Below, in pieces: positions 35,599-44,565 of a DNA stretch of 64,000 nt. The position numbers and the translations under genes were made by a program. The stretch is from assembly GCF_029525555.1 (NCBI RefSeq), contig NZ_JAPDHZ010000008.1, forward strand, positions 186,001 through 250,000. Reading direction: 5' to 3'. Each line of letters starts with the position of its first letter. Positions within the stretch are counted from its first letter, which is position 1. The notes under the pieces are model-generated. The model ran no database searches and was not told the DNA's origin. It worked only from the letters and a program-made list of their open reading frames with translations. This stretch comes from Cohnella ginsengisoli (GTDB lineage: Bacteria > Bacillota > Bacilli > Paenibacillales > Paenibacillaceae).

Positions 35599-36111
35599 AT
35601 GAAAATCCATCGCGGCACGCTGCTCGGTCCTCTCCTGCTTCTCGCCGGCCTTTTTCTGCTGTTCCGCGGCGATCTGCATCTGGGCACGGGCTCGATTTTC
35701 GCCTATTTCTGGCCCACGCTGTTCGTGCTCCCGCTAGGTATTTTTTTCCACTGGCTGTACTTTTCGGTGCTCGGCGGCAAAGGCGTCGGCGTGCTCGTCC
35801 CCGGCGGCGTGCTGCTCACGGTGTACGGCGTCTGTCAGATCGCCATGCTGCTGGACAACTGGTCGATGATGTGGCCCGGCTTCATTCTGGCTCCTGCAGT
35901 CGGCCTGTTCGAGCTTTACTGGTTCGGCGGCCGGAACAAGTGGCTGCTCATCCCGATCAACATTCTGACCTTCCTTTCCCTGATTTTCTTCGCGATCTTC
36001 TCGATCGGCTACCTGCTTGGCAAGCTGACGGGCGGCTCTTCCATCGTGGCCATTCTGTTGATCGGGGCTGGCGCATTCGCCCTGATGTCCCGCCGGCGTG
36101 AATCGATCTAA
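35599..36111 (+). CDS. Polytopic membrane protein, 170 aa
   Basis: The ATG at 35599 follows AAGGAG. The 170-residue protein has about five hydrophobic helices (GTLLGPLLLLAGLFLLF first) and ends with a short basic tail (SRRRESI). The first helices resemble the LiaI/DUF5668-type membrane modules of cell-envelope stress systems, but this is weak. No catalytic motif. Neighbours give no clue. Confidence 0.75.
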   Translation: MKIHRGTLLGPLLLLAGLFLLFRGDLHLGTGSIFAYFWPTLFVLPLGIFFHWLYFSVLGGKGVGVLVPGGVLLTVYGVCQIAMLLDNWSMMWPGFILAPAVGLFELYWFGGRNKWLLIPINILTFLSLIFFAIFSIGYLLGKLTGGSSIVAILLIGAGAFALMSRRRESI

Positions 36112-36200
36112 CCGGCGAAACGGGGCTGTTCGCGAAGAGCACGCCAAGACAGGCGAATCCCGCCCGCGGATGATAGAGTGAAGTCAGAGAGGGGATGCGC

Positions 36201-37070
36201 ATGGAGTGGCTTGAGCGAATGCGGCACGCGCTGGACCGGATGGAACGGATGGTGGAGGAGCCCTTCGATATGGCGGAGATCGCGCATGCGGCGTGCACCT
36301 CGCCCTATCATTTCCAACGGATGTTCCACATGCTGACGGGCATGACGGTCGCGGAATACATGCGCAAGCGCAAGCTGACGCTGGCGGCTCAGGAGCTCGC
36401 GATGGGCGCGGCCAAAGTGCTGGACGTCTCGCTGAAGTACGGCTACGAATCGCCCGAGTCGTTCGCGAAGGCGTTTCGCAAAGCGCACGGCATTGCGCCC
36501 TCGGAGGCCAAGTCCCAAGGCGCCTCGCTCAAGGCTTACCCGCGCATTTCCTTCCATCTGTCGTTGAAGGGAGACAAGGAAATGGATTATCGGATCGTCA
36601 AAAAAGAAGCGTTCAAGGTCATCGGCAAAATGATCAAGGTCGGCACCGAAAACGGGGAGAACAACCGGAGGATCCCGGCTTATTGGGGAGAATGCGCGGC
36701 CGACGGCACGCTCGCCAGATTAGCGGAGCTCTCCCCTGGCAACCCTTTGCTAGGCATCTGCTCGATGCCGCCCGGCGAAGAACTGCTGACCTACTTGGTC
36801 GCGGTGGAATGCGACGCGAAGGCGGAGACGCCTGAAGGCTGCGTCTCGTGGACGGTACCGCAGGCCACCTGGGCGGTGTTCACCTCGGTCGGTCCCGTGA
36901 CGCCTTCGATTCAGCGGCTATGGGAACGGATCTATAGCGAATGGTTCCCGTCCTGCGGCTATGAGCATGCCCCGGCACCCGAGCTAGAGGTGTACCCGGA
37001 GGGAGACACGAACGCGGAGGATTATCGCTGCGAGGTATGGATTCCCGTCGTCGTCGCGAGTCAGTCGTAG
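36201..37070 (+). CDS. AraC-type regulator with GyrI-like effector domain
   Basis: I choose ATG 36201, six bases after GAGAGGGG; the ATG at 36195 abuts the site. The 289-residue protein begins with an AraC DNA-binding domain (FDMAEIAHAACTSPYHFQRM; VLDVSLKYGYESPESFAKAF) and ends with a GyrI/AraC_E_bind ligand domain (MDYRIVKKEAFKVIGKMIKV; WAVFTSVGPVTPSIQRLWERIYSEWFPS region). This Rob/BmrR-like order is used by activators that bind lipophilic drugs or metabolites. Target genes are not evident from the neighbourhood. Confidence 0.9.
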   Translation: MEWLERMRHALDRMERMVEEPFDMAEIAHAACTSPYHFQRMFHMLTGMTVAEYMRKRKLTLAAQELAMGAAKVLDVSLKYGYESPESFAKAFRKAHGIAPSEAKSQGASLKAYPRISFHLSLKGDKEMDYRIVKKEAFKVIGKMIKVGTENGENNRRIPAYWGECAADGTLARLAELSPGNPLLGICSMPPGEELLTYLVAVECDAKAETPEGCVSWTVPQATWAVFTSVGPVTPSIQRLWERIYSEWFPSCGYEHAPAPELEVYPEGDTNAEDYRCEVWIPVVVASQS

Positions 37071-37136
37071 TTCCTTCGGATTGACAAACCCTCCCGCTCC
37101 GGCGAAGATAGATTCAAGCAAGGCAAACGGACGCGA

Positions 37137-37196
37137 AGCACGCGCCGCCGTTAACCCCGATTTTGCGGGTTTAACGGACGGCGCGTGCTTTTTTGC
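37137..37196 (+). terminator. Intrinsic terminator-like hairpin before Rpn copy 2
   Basis: AGCACGCGCCG pairs with CGGCGCGTGCT, with an inner CCGTTAA/TTAACGG stem, followed by TTTTTTG. The flanking GCGAAGCACGCGCC and TTTTTTGCGT are shared with the block before Rpn copy 1. Confidence 0.8.
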
Positions 37197-37246
37197 GTCC
37201 TCCAAGCGCGCACAAGGCTATGGTATACTGAGGGGAGAACGGGAAC

Positions 37247-38110
37247 ATGAAGAAGCGATTGAATCCGAAAAACGATTACTTGTTCAAACGGCTGTTCGGG
37301 GAAACCGACAGCAAACCGCTGCTGATCGGGCTGCTTAACGCGATCCTGCGAAGGACGGACCGGGCGGCGATCGCCGATCTGACCATCCTGGACGGCAAGC
37401 TGCTTACCAAGCGCCTCGTCGAAGACAAAGAAGGCGTGCTGGATATACGCTGCGAGACGGCGGACCGGGAACAAATCAACGTCGAGATGCAGGTCGGACG
37501 CTACCGGCATATGGAAAAGCGCAGCTTGTTCTACATGGGACGCTTGCTCGCCGACTCTATCCGCGAAGGCGAAGACTACAGCCAGCTCAAGAAGACGATC
37601 TGTATCAATATTTTGGATTTTGCCTTTCTGCCGCTAACCCATTTTCACCATTCGTTTCAGCTATACGAAGATATGGAGAGACAATACAGGCTCACTGACC
37701 TGATCGAGCTGCACTTTATCGAGTGCCCGAAGTTTCGGGCCGGGCCGTATCGCCGCGAGGATCCGCTGCATCGCTGGCTGCGGTTTTTGGACGAACGGAC
37801 GACCCCAGAACAGTTGGAGGAGTTGATCGAGATGGATCCGACGATTCGAAACGCCGAAGAGCGCCTGTCCCACCTGAGCGAGGACGACATGACCAGAATG
37901 CTGTACGAAGCGCGGGAAAAGGCGCAGCGGGATCGGATCAGCTTCATCAAAGACGCTCGGGAGGAAGGATGGGAAGAAGGACGCGAAGCCGGAATCGTCG
38001 AAGTTGCTCGCCGTATGCTAAATGAGGGCGCCGACGTCGCGCTCGTTAGTCGGCTAACGGGAATGCCGACGGAAAGCGTTCGGACGCTCGCAGAACAGAA
38101 CGAACGCTAA
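37247..38110 (+). CDS. Rpn-family PD-(D/E)XK nuclease/putative transposase, copy 2
   Basis: The ATG at 37247 follows GAGGGGAG. The 287-residue protein is closely similar to copy 1 over about 265 residues; they differ mainly at the C-terminus, where copy 1 carries extra GREL repeats. The nuclease residues Asp66, Glu80 and Gln82 are kept (VLDIRCETADREQINVEM). Both copies have a TATGRTATACT element just before the ribosome site and a conserved hairpin further up, so the whole cassette was duplicated. A strong bidirectional terminator follows. Confidence 0.88.
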   Translation: MKKRLNPKNDYLFKRLFGETDSKPLLIGLLNAILRRTDRAAIADLTILDGKLLTKRLVEDKEGVLDIRCETADREQINVEMQVGRYRHMEKRSLFYMGRLLADSIREGEDYSQLKKTICINILDFAFLPLTHFHHSFQLYEDMERQYRLTDLIELHFIECPKFRAGPYRREDPLHRWLRFLDERTTPEQLEELIEMDPTIRNAEERLSHLSEDDMTRMLYEAREKAQRDRISFIKDAREEGWEEGREAGIVEVARRMLNEGADVALVSRLTGMPTESVRTLAEQNER

Positions 38111-38155
38111 ATAAAGCGAAAGGGGCCGCTCACCGCGGCCCCTTTCGCTTTATTC
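38111..38155. terminator. Bidirectional intrinsic terminator
   Basis: AATAAAGCGAAAGGGGCCGC pairs perfectly with its complement around a five-base loop. T-rich on both strands; it serves Rpn copy 2 and rlmN. Confidence 0.9.
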
Positions 38156-39223
38156 TAATTCGCCGCCGCGATCTGCTTGCTCCGCAGCTGCCCGCACGCC
38201 GCATCGATGTCGGCGCCGTGCTCCAGCCGTACGCTGACGCTCACGCCGCGCTTCTTGAGCGCGTCGTAGAAGCCCCGTACCGCTTCCTGCTCGCTGCGCT
38301 GGTATTGGCCGTGCTCGTCTACCGGATTGTACGGGATGAGGTTCACGTTCACCTGGCTCCGCCGCGCCTCGCCGATCAGATCCGCCAGCTCCTCCGCATG
38401 TTCCCTGCGGTCGTTCACGTCGCGCAGCAAGATATACTCCAGCGTAAGCCGCCGGTTCGTCCGCTCCAGGTAATAATCGATCGCCGCCATCAGCTTCGCG
38501 ATCGGAATCGCGCGATTGATCTTCATGATGCGCGTGCGCAGCTCGTCGTTCGGCGCGTGAAGCGACACGGCCAGGTTCGTCTGCAAGTCCGAATCCGCGA
38601 ATTCCCGCAGCTTGTTCGCCAGCCCGCTCGTGGAGACGGTGATGTGGCGAGGCCCGATGGCCAGCCCCTTGTGATCCTTCATTACGCGGATGAAATCCGC
38701 CATGTTGTCGTAGTTGTCGAAGGGCTCTCCGATGCCCATCACGACGATATGGCTGACGCGCTCTCCGCCGCCTGCGGCGTCGAGATGCGCCTGAACCTGC
38801 ATGATCTGCTCGGCGATCTCGCCCCCGGACAGATCCCGGCTCTTGGCGAGCAGCCCGCTCGCGCAGAAGCTGCAGCCGATATTGCAGCCGACCTGCGTCG
38901 TCACGCAGACGGACAGGCCGAACTTGTGGCGCATGAGCACCGTCTCGATGAGATTGCCGTCGGACAGCCGAAAGAGGAACTTCACGGTTCCGTCCGCGGA
39001 CTGCTGCTTGACGTGCTCCGTCATGGTCCGCAGCGCGAAGTTCTCTTCGAGCAGCGCGGCCGCCGCAGGTTCGAGCGCGGGGGCCATTCCCGCGAAATCC
39101 GCGACGCGGCTCCGGTACAACTGCTCCCACACCCGGTCCGCGCGGGACTTTTTTGAAGCCCCGCTCCGCCAGCCAAGCGGCCAGCTTATCGTAAGGCAAG
39201 CCGTATATCGATGGCTTGGTCAT
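38155..39223 (-). CDS. rlmN: 23S rRNA (adenine2503-C2)-methyltransferase RlmN (one frameshift)
   Basis: The start at 39223 (MTKPSIYGLPYDKLAAWLAE) has an AGAGAGG site. A T6 run (39149-39154) breaks the frame; with five T the sequence continues GFKKSRADRVWEQLYRSR, the normal RlmN N-terminal domain. The radical-SAM core has the CX3CX2C cluster motif CNIGCSFCASG, GIGEPFDNYDN and SLHAPNDELRTRIMKINR; the methyl-accepting Cys lies in the C-terminal CGQLR-like region. About 355 residues. It uses two SAM to methylate A2503 of 23S rRNA and some tRNAs; Cfr-type paralogs use the same core, so drug resistance cannot be excluded but is not suggested. Confidence 0.88.
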
Positions 39224-39240
39224 TTGCAAATACCTCTCTT

Positions 39241-39600
39241 CTAGCGGTTCAGCACATTGTCTTCGAGCACCGCGTATTTGTCCCCGTATTCCTTGATAAT
39301 ATGCTGCTCGCCCCAGTTGCACAAGGAGTCGAGTATGGACTTCAGGCTCCACCCGTAAGCGCTGAGCTCGTACTCGACGCGGGGCGGCACTTCGTTATAT
39401 ACGATCCGGTTGACGATGCCGTCGTCCTCCAGCTCGCGCAGCTGCTGCGTGAGCATCTTCTGCGTGATGGCGGGCATGAGCCGCTTGAGCTCGCTCGTGC
39501 GCTTCTTGCCGTGCGTCAGATGGCACAGAATGACGCACTTCCATTTGCCGCCGATGACTTCGAGCGTCGCTTCCACGGAGATATTGTATTTTTTGGCCAA
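39241..39600 (-). CDS. HxlR-family transcriptional regulator (TTG start)
   Basis: TTG start at 39600, 10 bases after AAGGAG. The 119-residue protein has the HxlR winged helix: VEATLEVIGGKWKCVILCHL, RTSELKRLMPAITQKMLTQQ and the wing VPPRVEYELSAYG. The family senses aldehydes, quinones or redox stress, often by a Cys; here Cys residues fall at about 22, 26 and in SLCNWG. It is divergent from the MFS and aldo-keto reductase genes and should repress them. Confidence 0.92.
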   Translation of the reverse strand: MAKKYNISVEATLEVIGGKWKCVILCHLTHGKKRTSELKRLMPAITQKMLTQQLRELEDDGIVNRIVYNEVPPRVEYELSAYGWSLKSILDSLCNWGEQHIIKEYGDKYAVLEDNVLNR

Positions 39601-39631
39601 TGCGATCGATCTCCTTCCGCGTGCCGCAACG

Positions 39632-39670
39632 GGTACTTTTTAGTACCTATATCACAAAAAAGTACGTACT
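39632..39670. promoter_or_regulatory. Candidate HxlR operators
   Basis: Two palindromes lie in the divergent gap: GGTACTTTTTAGTACC (39632-39647) and AGTACGTACT (39661-39670), both built on AGTAC half-sites. Confidence 0.55.
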
Positions 39671-39741
39671 GTCCATTCGGGCGCCATTCATCCATAATAG
39701 CATTCACCGGCCGGGATATCTACTACGGGAGTGATGATCCA

Positions 39742-40975
39742 ATGACGTTAGCCGCCAAGAAAAGCACGGCTGCCCTGCTCGCGCTCGCGGTGAGCGCGTT
39801 CGCCATCGGCACGACCGAATTCATCAGCGTCGGGCTGCTGCCCCTCATCGCGGATGATCTTCATATATCCGAATCCATGGCGGGCCTTACGGTCACGCTA
39901 TACGCACTGGGCGTTATGGCGGGCGCGCCGATCCTGACCTCGCTCGCCGCAGGCGTGCCGCGCAAGACGCTGCTCCTCTGGATCATGGTCGTCTTTATCG
40001 CGGGCAACGTCCTCGCCGCCGCTTCCGGAAGCGTCGTCCTGCTGCTCGCCGCCCGCGTACTGTCCGCCTTCGCCCACGGCGTCTTCATGTCCGTCGGCTC
40101 GACGATCGCGGCGGATCTCGTGCCGCGGGACCGCAGGGCCAGCGCGATTTCCACGATGTTTTCGGGTCTTACGATCGCGACCGTCACCGGCGTTCCCCTA
40201 GGCACGCTGCTCGGGCAGCACCTCGGCTGGCGGGCCGCCTTCGCGGCCATCGCTGCCGTCGGCATCTTAGCTTTCGCCGCCAATCTCGCCCTTGTCCCCT
40301 CCGGGCTGCGCGGCGCCGCCCGGACCAAACTGCGCCATCAGCTGCCCCTCCTGGGCAACCGCCGGCTGCTGCTCGCCTTTTCCATCACGGCGCTCGGCTA
40401 TGGAGGCACGTTCGTCGTCTTTACTTATTTGTCTCCGCTTCTGCGGGATATAACCGGATTCGGCGAATCGTCGATCGCGCTGATCCTGCTCTTCTACGGT
40501 ATCGCCATCGCGATCGGCAACGTCGTCGGCGGCAAGGCCGCCAACAAACGGCCCGTCCCGGCGCTGCTCGTCATGTTCGCTCTTCAGGCGATCGTGCTGC
40601 TCGCGCTGAACTTCGCCGCGCCCTACCGCGCGGCCGGGCTGGCAGTCGTCCTGCTCATGGGCCTCCTCGCCTTCATGAACGTGCCCGGGCTCCAGCTCTT
40701 CGTCGTGATGCTGGCGGAGCGGTACGCCAAAAACGCCGTCGACTTCGCTTCGTCGCTCAACATCGCGGCTTTTAACGGGGGGGATCGCGATCGGCGCCTT
40801 CTTGGGCGGTATCGTCGTCGACCGGCTTGACGTCGCGCATACGCCTTGGGTCGGCGCCGTCATGGTCGCAGCCGCCGTGCTGCTGACGGCAGTAAGCCTG
40901 CGCCTCGAAAAGGCGGAAATCCGCGCCAACAACGACCGTCGAACGCCGGCGGCACCAGTCTCAAACCCATTTTAA
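39742..40975 (+). CDS. DHA1-type MFS efflux transporter (one frameshift)
   Basis: Starts at the ATG 39742. The protein opens MTLAAKKSTAALLALAVSAF then IGTTEFISVGLLPLIADDL, the signature of the AraJ/YdhP group of DHA1 drug or sugar exporters, and has twelve predicted helices. A G7 run (40777-40783) breaks the last two helices; with six G it continues NGGIAIGAFLGGIVVDRL and stops at 40975, about 410 residues. It is followed 26 bases on by an aldo-keto reductase and faces the HxlR gene. Confidence 0.87.
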
Positions 40976-41001
40976 TCCGCATAGGGGGGATCATTCAGAT
41001 C

Positions 41002-41859
41002 ATGACGACGCATAATGAGATACAAAATCTTCAAAGCGCATTTCCGCTCGCGAACGGCGTCCGCATGCCGTGGCTCGGCCTCGGCGTGTTCAAGGTGCCG
41101 GAGGGCGCCGAGGCGGGGAATGCCGTCAAGGAAGCCATTCGCCAGGGCTACCGCAGCATCGATACGGCCGCGATCTACGATAACGAGACGAGCGTCGGCG
41201 TCGGCATTCGCGAGGCGCTCGCCGAGACGGGACTCGCCCGCGAAGCGCTGTTCGTGACGTCGAAGGCGTGGAACGCCGACCTCGGATACGAGGAGACGCT
41301 GGCCGCTTACGAAACGAGCCTGCGCAAGCTGGGACTGGACTACTTGGATCTCTATCTGATCCATTGGCCGGTCGCGGGGAAATACAAGGACGCTTGGCGC
41401 GCCCTCGAAAGGCTGTACGCGGACGGCCGAGTCAGGGCGATCGGCGTGAGCAACTTCCACGTTCATCATCTTGACGACCTGCTGCAAACCGCGACCGTCG
41501 TACCGATGGTCGATCAGGTCGAGCTGCATCCGCGGCTGCAGCAGCCGGAGCTGCGGGCCTATGCCGCCGAGCGCGGCATTCGGATCGAGGCCTGGTCCCC
41601 GCTCATGCAAGGCGGATTGCTGGACGATCCCACGCTGACCGCGATTGCGGGCCGGCACGGCAAATCCGTCGCCCAGGTGATCCTTCGCTGGGATCTCGAG
41701 ATCGGCGTGGCGACCATCCCCAAGTCGACCCGCGCGCAGCGGATCGCCGAGAACGCCGACGTCTTCGGCTTCTCGCTGACCAAGGAGGATCATCGCCTGA
41801 TCGCCGCGATGGATCTCGGCCGGCGGGTCGGCCCAGATCCCGACAACTTCGATTTTTAA
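41002..41859 (+). CDS. Aldo/keto reductase
   Basis: ATG at 41002 with AGGGGGGA upstream. The 285-residue TIM-barrel enzyme carries the full tetrad: Asp54 and Tyr59 (SIDTAAIYDNE), Lys88 (TSKAWN) and His121 (LIHWP), plus the NADPH loop IPKSTRAQRIAEN. It resembles the YvgN/2,5-diketogluconate reductase group that detoxifies glyoxals and other reactive carbonyls. With the exporter and HxlR it forms an electrophile-response cluster (inference). Confidence 0.93.
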   Translation: MTTHNEIQNLQSAFPLANGVRMPWLGLGVFKVPEGAEAGNAVKEAIRQGYRSIDTAAIYDNETSVGVGIREALAETGLAREALFVTSKAWNADLGYEETLAAYETSLRKLGLDYLDLYLIHWPVAGKYKDAWRALERLYADGRVRAIGVSNFHVHHLDDLLQTATVVPMVDQVELHPRLQQPELRAYAAERGIRIEAWSPLMQGGLLDDPTLTAIAGRHGKSVAQVILRWDLEIGVATIPKSTRAQRIAENADVFGFSLTKEDHRLIAAMDLGRRVGPDPDNFDF

Positions 41860-41867
41860 GCAAACAA

Positions 41868-41900
41868 ACGGCGCCGCTTCCCTTCCGGGAGCGGCGCCGT
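41868..41900. terminator. Bidirectional intrinsic terminator
   Basis: ACGGCGCCGCT pairs with AGCGGCGCCGT around an 11-base loop; T-rich DNA follows on the minus strand (TTTGTTTG). It separates the convergent reductase and HD-GYP genes. Confidence 0.8.
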
Positions 41901-41916
41901 CTTCGATTTGCCTCGG

Positions 41917-43357
41917 TCAGGCGAGCGCCGATCTGCCCAATCCCCGCTCCCACAACGCCGAGCCCTCCCGGGTCATATCCGGTTCGGCCTGGCAGGCCCG
42001 TTCCCAGGCTTCGACGCAGGCGGGCTCGAAGTGCGTCCCCTTGCTCGCGTTCAGGATCGCCATCGCGTCCTCATGCGACATCGCAGGCCGGTAAGCCCGG
42101 TTGCTCGTCAGCGCGTCGTATACATCCGCGACCGCCACGATTCGCGCCATCCGGGGAATCTCTTCGCCGGCCAGGCGATCGGGATAGCCTTCTCCGTTCC
42201 ACTTTTCGTGATGCGAACGGATGATGCCCAGCTCCTCTTCCATGAACCCTAGGTTTCTGCACATCTCGTATCCTCTCGCCGGATGCTCCTCGATGATCGC
42301 CCGCTCCTCCGGCGTCAGCCTTCCCGGCTTGTTCAGCACCGCATCGGGCGTCTCGATCTTGCCGACGTCGTGCACGATCGTACCGCCTACAAGGGCGCGC
42401 AGCTGCTCCGGGCGAAGCTGCATTTGCTCGGCGATCTTGAGCGCGTACAAGGTCACGCGGAAATTGTGGCCCGCCGTATATGGATCCTTGCTCTCCGTGG
42501 CGAGCATGAGCGCGCGGACGCTCGGCTGCAGCGCATTCGTGATGCGCTCGACCGGGTCGGTCGTGAACAGCCCTTTGATGGCGCCGGCGAGCGAACGCCT
42601 GGAAGCGTATTGACGGTAGAGCCCGAACAGGACGACCAGCATCGCCGCCAGCAGCAGGAAGTGATACAGCCACCAGCTGCTGCGCCATACATCGCCCTGC
42701 GTCATGATGAGCTGGGCGGCGATCAGCCAAGCCGTGCCGTAAACGATCGCCAGTTCCAGCGGAAAACGCGAATATAGATAAGACCTGTAGTACCGGTAGC
42801 CGGTGACGATATTGACGGCGATGACGAACAGCGTCGCCGAGGTGTTCAGCGGATGGACGTCGAGACGGATGAAGTCGACGATCTCGGGGCGCAGCAGGCC
42901 GATCAAGCCGACGAGCGCCAGCAGTACGGTCCATAACGGTAAAAGCAGCCGTTCGCGGCAGGACAAAAAAATGGATGAAAGGGTGGTCGGAGCGCCAGGA
43001 AGACAGCCAGAGCCAGACGGTGGCGAAGATAACGCTGAGCGGAGCGCTGATCTTCGGCAAAGGCGTGACGCCTATAAGAAAATTAGGCGTAGACAATCCG
43101 TGCACCATGAAGAACACGGCCAGCGAAACGAAGGACAACGCGAGGAAGCTGACTTTGATGTTGCGCACGCGCCTGCCGGCGACGGCGACGAACCCGGCCA
43201 CGACGAGCGCCAGCAGCGCGACCGAGCTGACGATGTAGAAGTGCGCGCCGGGCAGGACGAATATCCCATCCCAGCCGGGATTCCTGCTCAATACGACGAA
43301 CGCGGCATAAGGAAGAATCGAGGCGGCGAGCGGACCAAGCAGAGAGCGTGCGTTCAT
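41917..43357 (-). CDS. Membrane HD-GYP phosphodiesterase (one frameshift)
   Basis: Start at 43357 (MNARSLLGPLAASILPY), nine bases after GGAG; an upstream ATG at 43390 is also possible. About eight membrane helices come first, then an HD-GYP domain: HDVGKIETPDAVLNKPGRLT, HH in RSHHEKWNGEGYPDRLAGEE and ALTSNRAYRPAMSHEDA, with the HD and GYP motifs intact. It should hydrolyse cyclic di-GMP (or cGAMP). A run of seven A (42965-42971) splits it as sequenced; six give IHFLSCRERLLLPLWTVLLA, one continuous protein of about 480 residues. Confidence 0.87.
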
Positions 43358-43459
43358 CGGTATTTTCTCCATTTCTCCGATCTGGGACATTAGGCCTGTC
43401 TCTCTCCATCTTAAATCACGGCGTTCAAAATGAAAATACTAGAAATCGCCGCCGGCGCA

Positions 43460-44381
43460 TTAACCGCCGACGGGGGTCTCCGACCGTTCGTCCAGCCGGC
43501 GCGCCGATTCCTCGATCCGGCGAAACGCCTCGACCGCGTCCTGAAGCCTGCGCAAGCTCTCTCCCGCCGAGGACTGCGCCCTTTTCGTCCCGCTGCCGAT
43601 CTCCGCCATGCGGGCGACGACCGCCTCGACCTCGCTATTCGCCTTTTTGGCGGCTTCCTGGACTTGGCTCGAGAGCTTCCGCACCTCCGAGGCGACGACT
43701 TCGAATCCCCGCCCGAACTCGCCCGCGTGAGCCGCCTCGATCGCCGCGTTCAAGGAGAGCAGCTGCGTTTGCCCCGCGATCTCCCGGATGGCGCGTACGA
43801 TGCCCCGGATCGCGTCGGCCTGGCGTTCAAGCTGGTTCAGCCGCTCGAGATTGTCGAGCGAATCCGCGCGCATGCGTTCGATGGCGGCTTCGATCTCCCC
43901 CGCTCTTCGTTACGCCTTCGTCCGCCCGGCCCGACAGATCCTGCGCCATGCGTTTCAGCTCTTCAGCGTGCCGGATCGCCGCTTGCTCGCGAGACGTGAT
44001 GTCCGTCGCGACCTTGATCACGGCTTCGTAGCGGCCATCCGCCCCCCGTACCGGCATGTACGTCGCCTCCAGCCAAAGCAGGCTCCCGTCTTTGGCCACC
44101 CGCTGGATTTTTTCCTGAAAAGTCTTGCCGCTGCGCAGATTCGACCACAGTGCGCGATAAGCGTCGCTCGCCGCGTACGCGGGCGTGCAAAAGCGCCGGT
44201 GCGGCATTCCCCGCATCTCCGCCTGGCCGTATCCCAGCGCGTCCGCGAAGTTGCGGTTCGCCCACAGCACAGTGCCTTCCATATCGAATTCGACCATCGC
44301 CAAAGACCGTTCCATCGCCCCCAATACAGCCTCCGCGTTTAATACCTGCGTATGGTCCTCGCATTGCGTCCGTTCGCCCAT
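43460..44381 (-). CDS. Cytoplasmic PAS methyl-accepting chemotaxis protein (one frameshift)
   Basis: Starts at 44381 after AGGGGAC. An N-terminal PAS domain (VEFDMEGTVLWANRNFADAL; VIKVATDITSREQA) is followed by a short MCP signalling domain (GQTQLLSLNAAIEAAHAGE and FEVVASEVRKLS), with no membrane helix. A C5 run (43897-43901) breaks the frame between them; four C give KSGEIEAAIERMRADSL. About 306 residues. It is divergent from the B12 photoreceptor gene, which suggests that it could be part of a light response; the intergenic region has repeated TTGTATA half-sites. Confidence 0.87.
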
Positions 44382-44410
44382 AATGTCCCCTACCGTCCTT
44401 TATCGTTTTG

Positions 44411-44548
44411 TTGTATACTTTTTGTATAGATATTGCTTTTAATTGTACACAACCTATACAAATCAAGCAACAAATAATAGCCTATGTTATACAGATAACG
44501 TTCTTTTCCGGATATACTAAAGAATTTTTGTATCATTTATGTATAATG
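44411..44548. promoter_or_regulatory. Divergent control region with TTGTATA-type half-sites
   Basis: The 184-base gap between the PAS receptor and the CarH-like gene is AT-rich and holds TTGTATAC and TTGTATAG as direct repeats (44411-44430), the inverted repeat TTGTACACAACCTATACAA (about 44443-44461), GTTATACAGATAAC (about 44485-44498) and TTGTATCATTTATGTATAAT. These look like binding sites for the MerR-type photoreceptor. Confidence 0.5.
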
Positions 44549-44565
44549 TTGGGTGGAGGTGTGCC

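Noticed and set aside
38155..39223. Cfr-type resistance methyltransferase
   Set aside because: The sequence has the RlmN layout and context of a housekeeping copy; nothing specific to Cfr could be seen.
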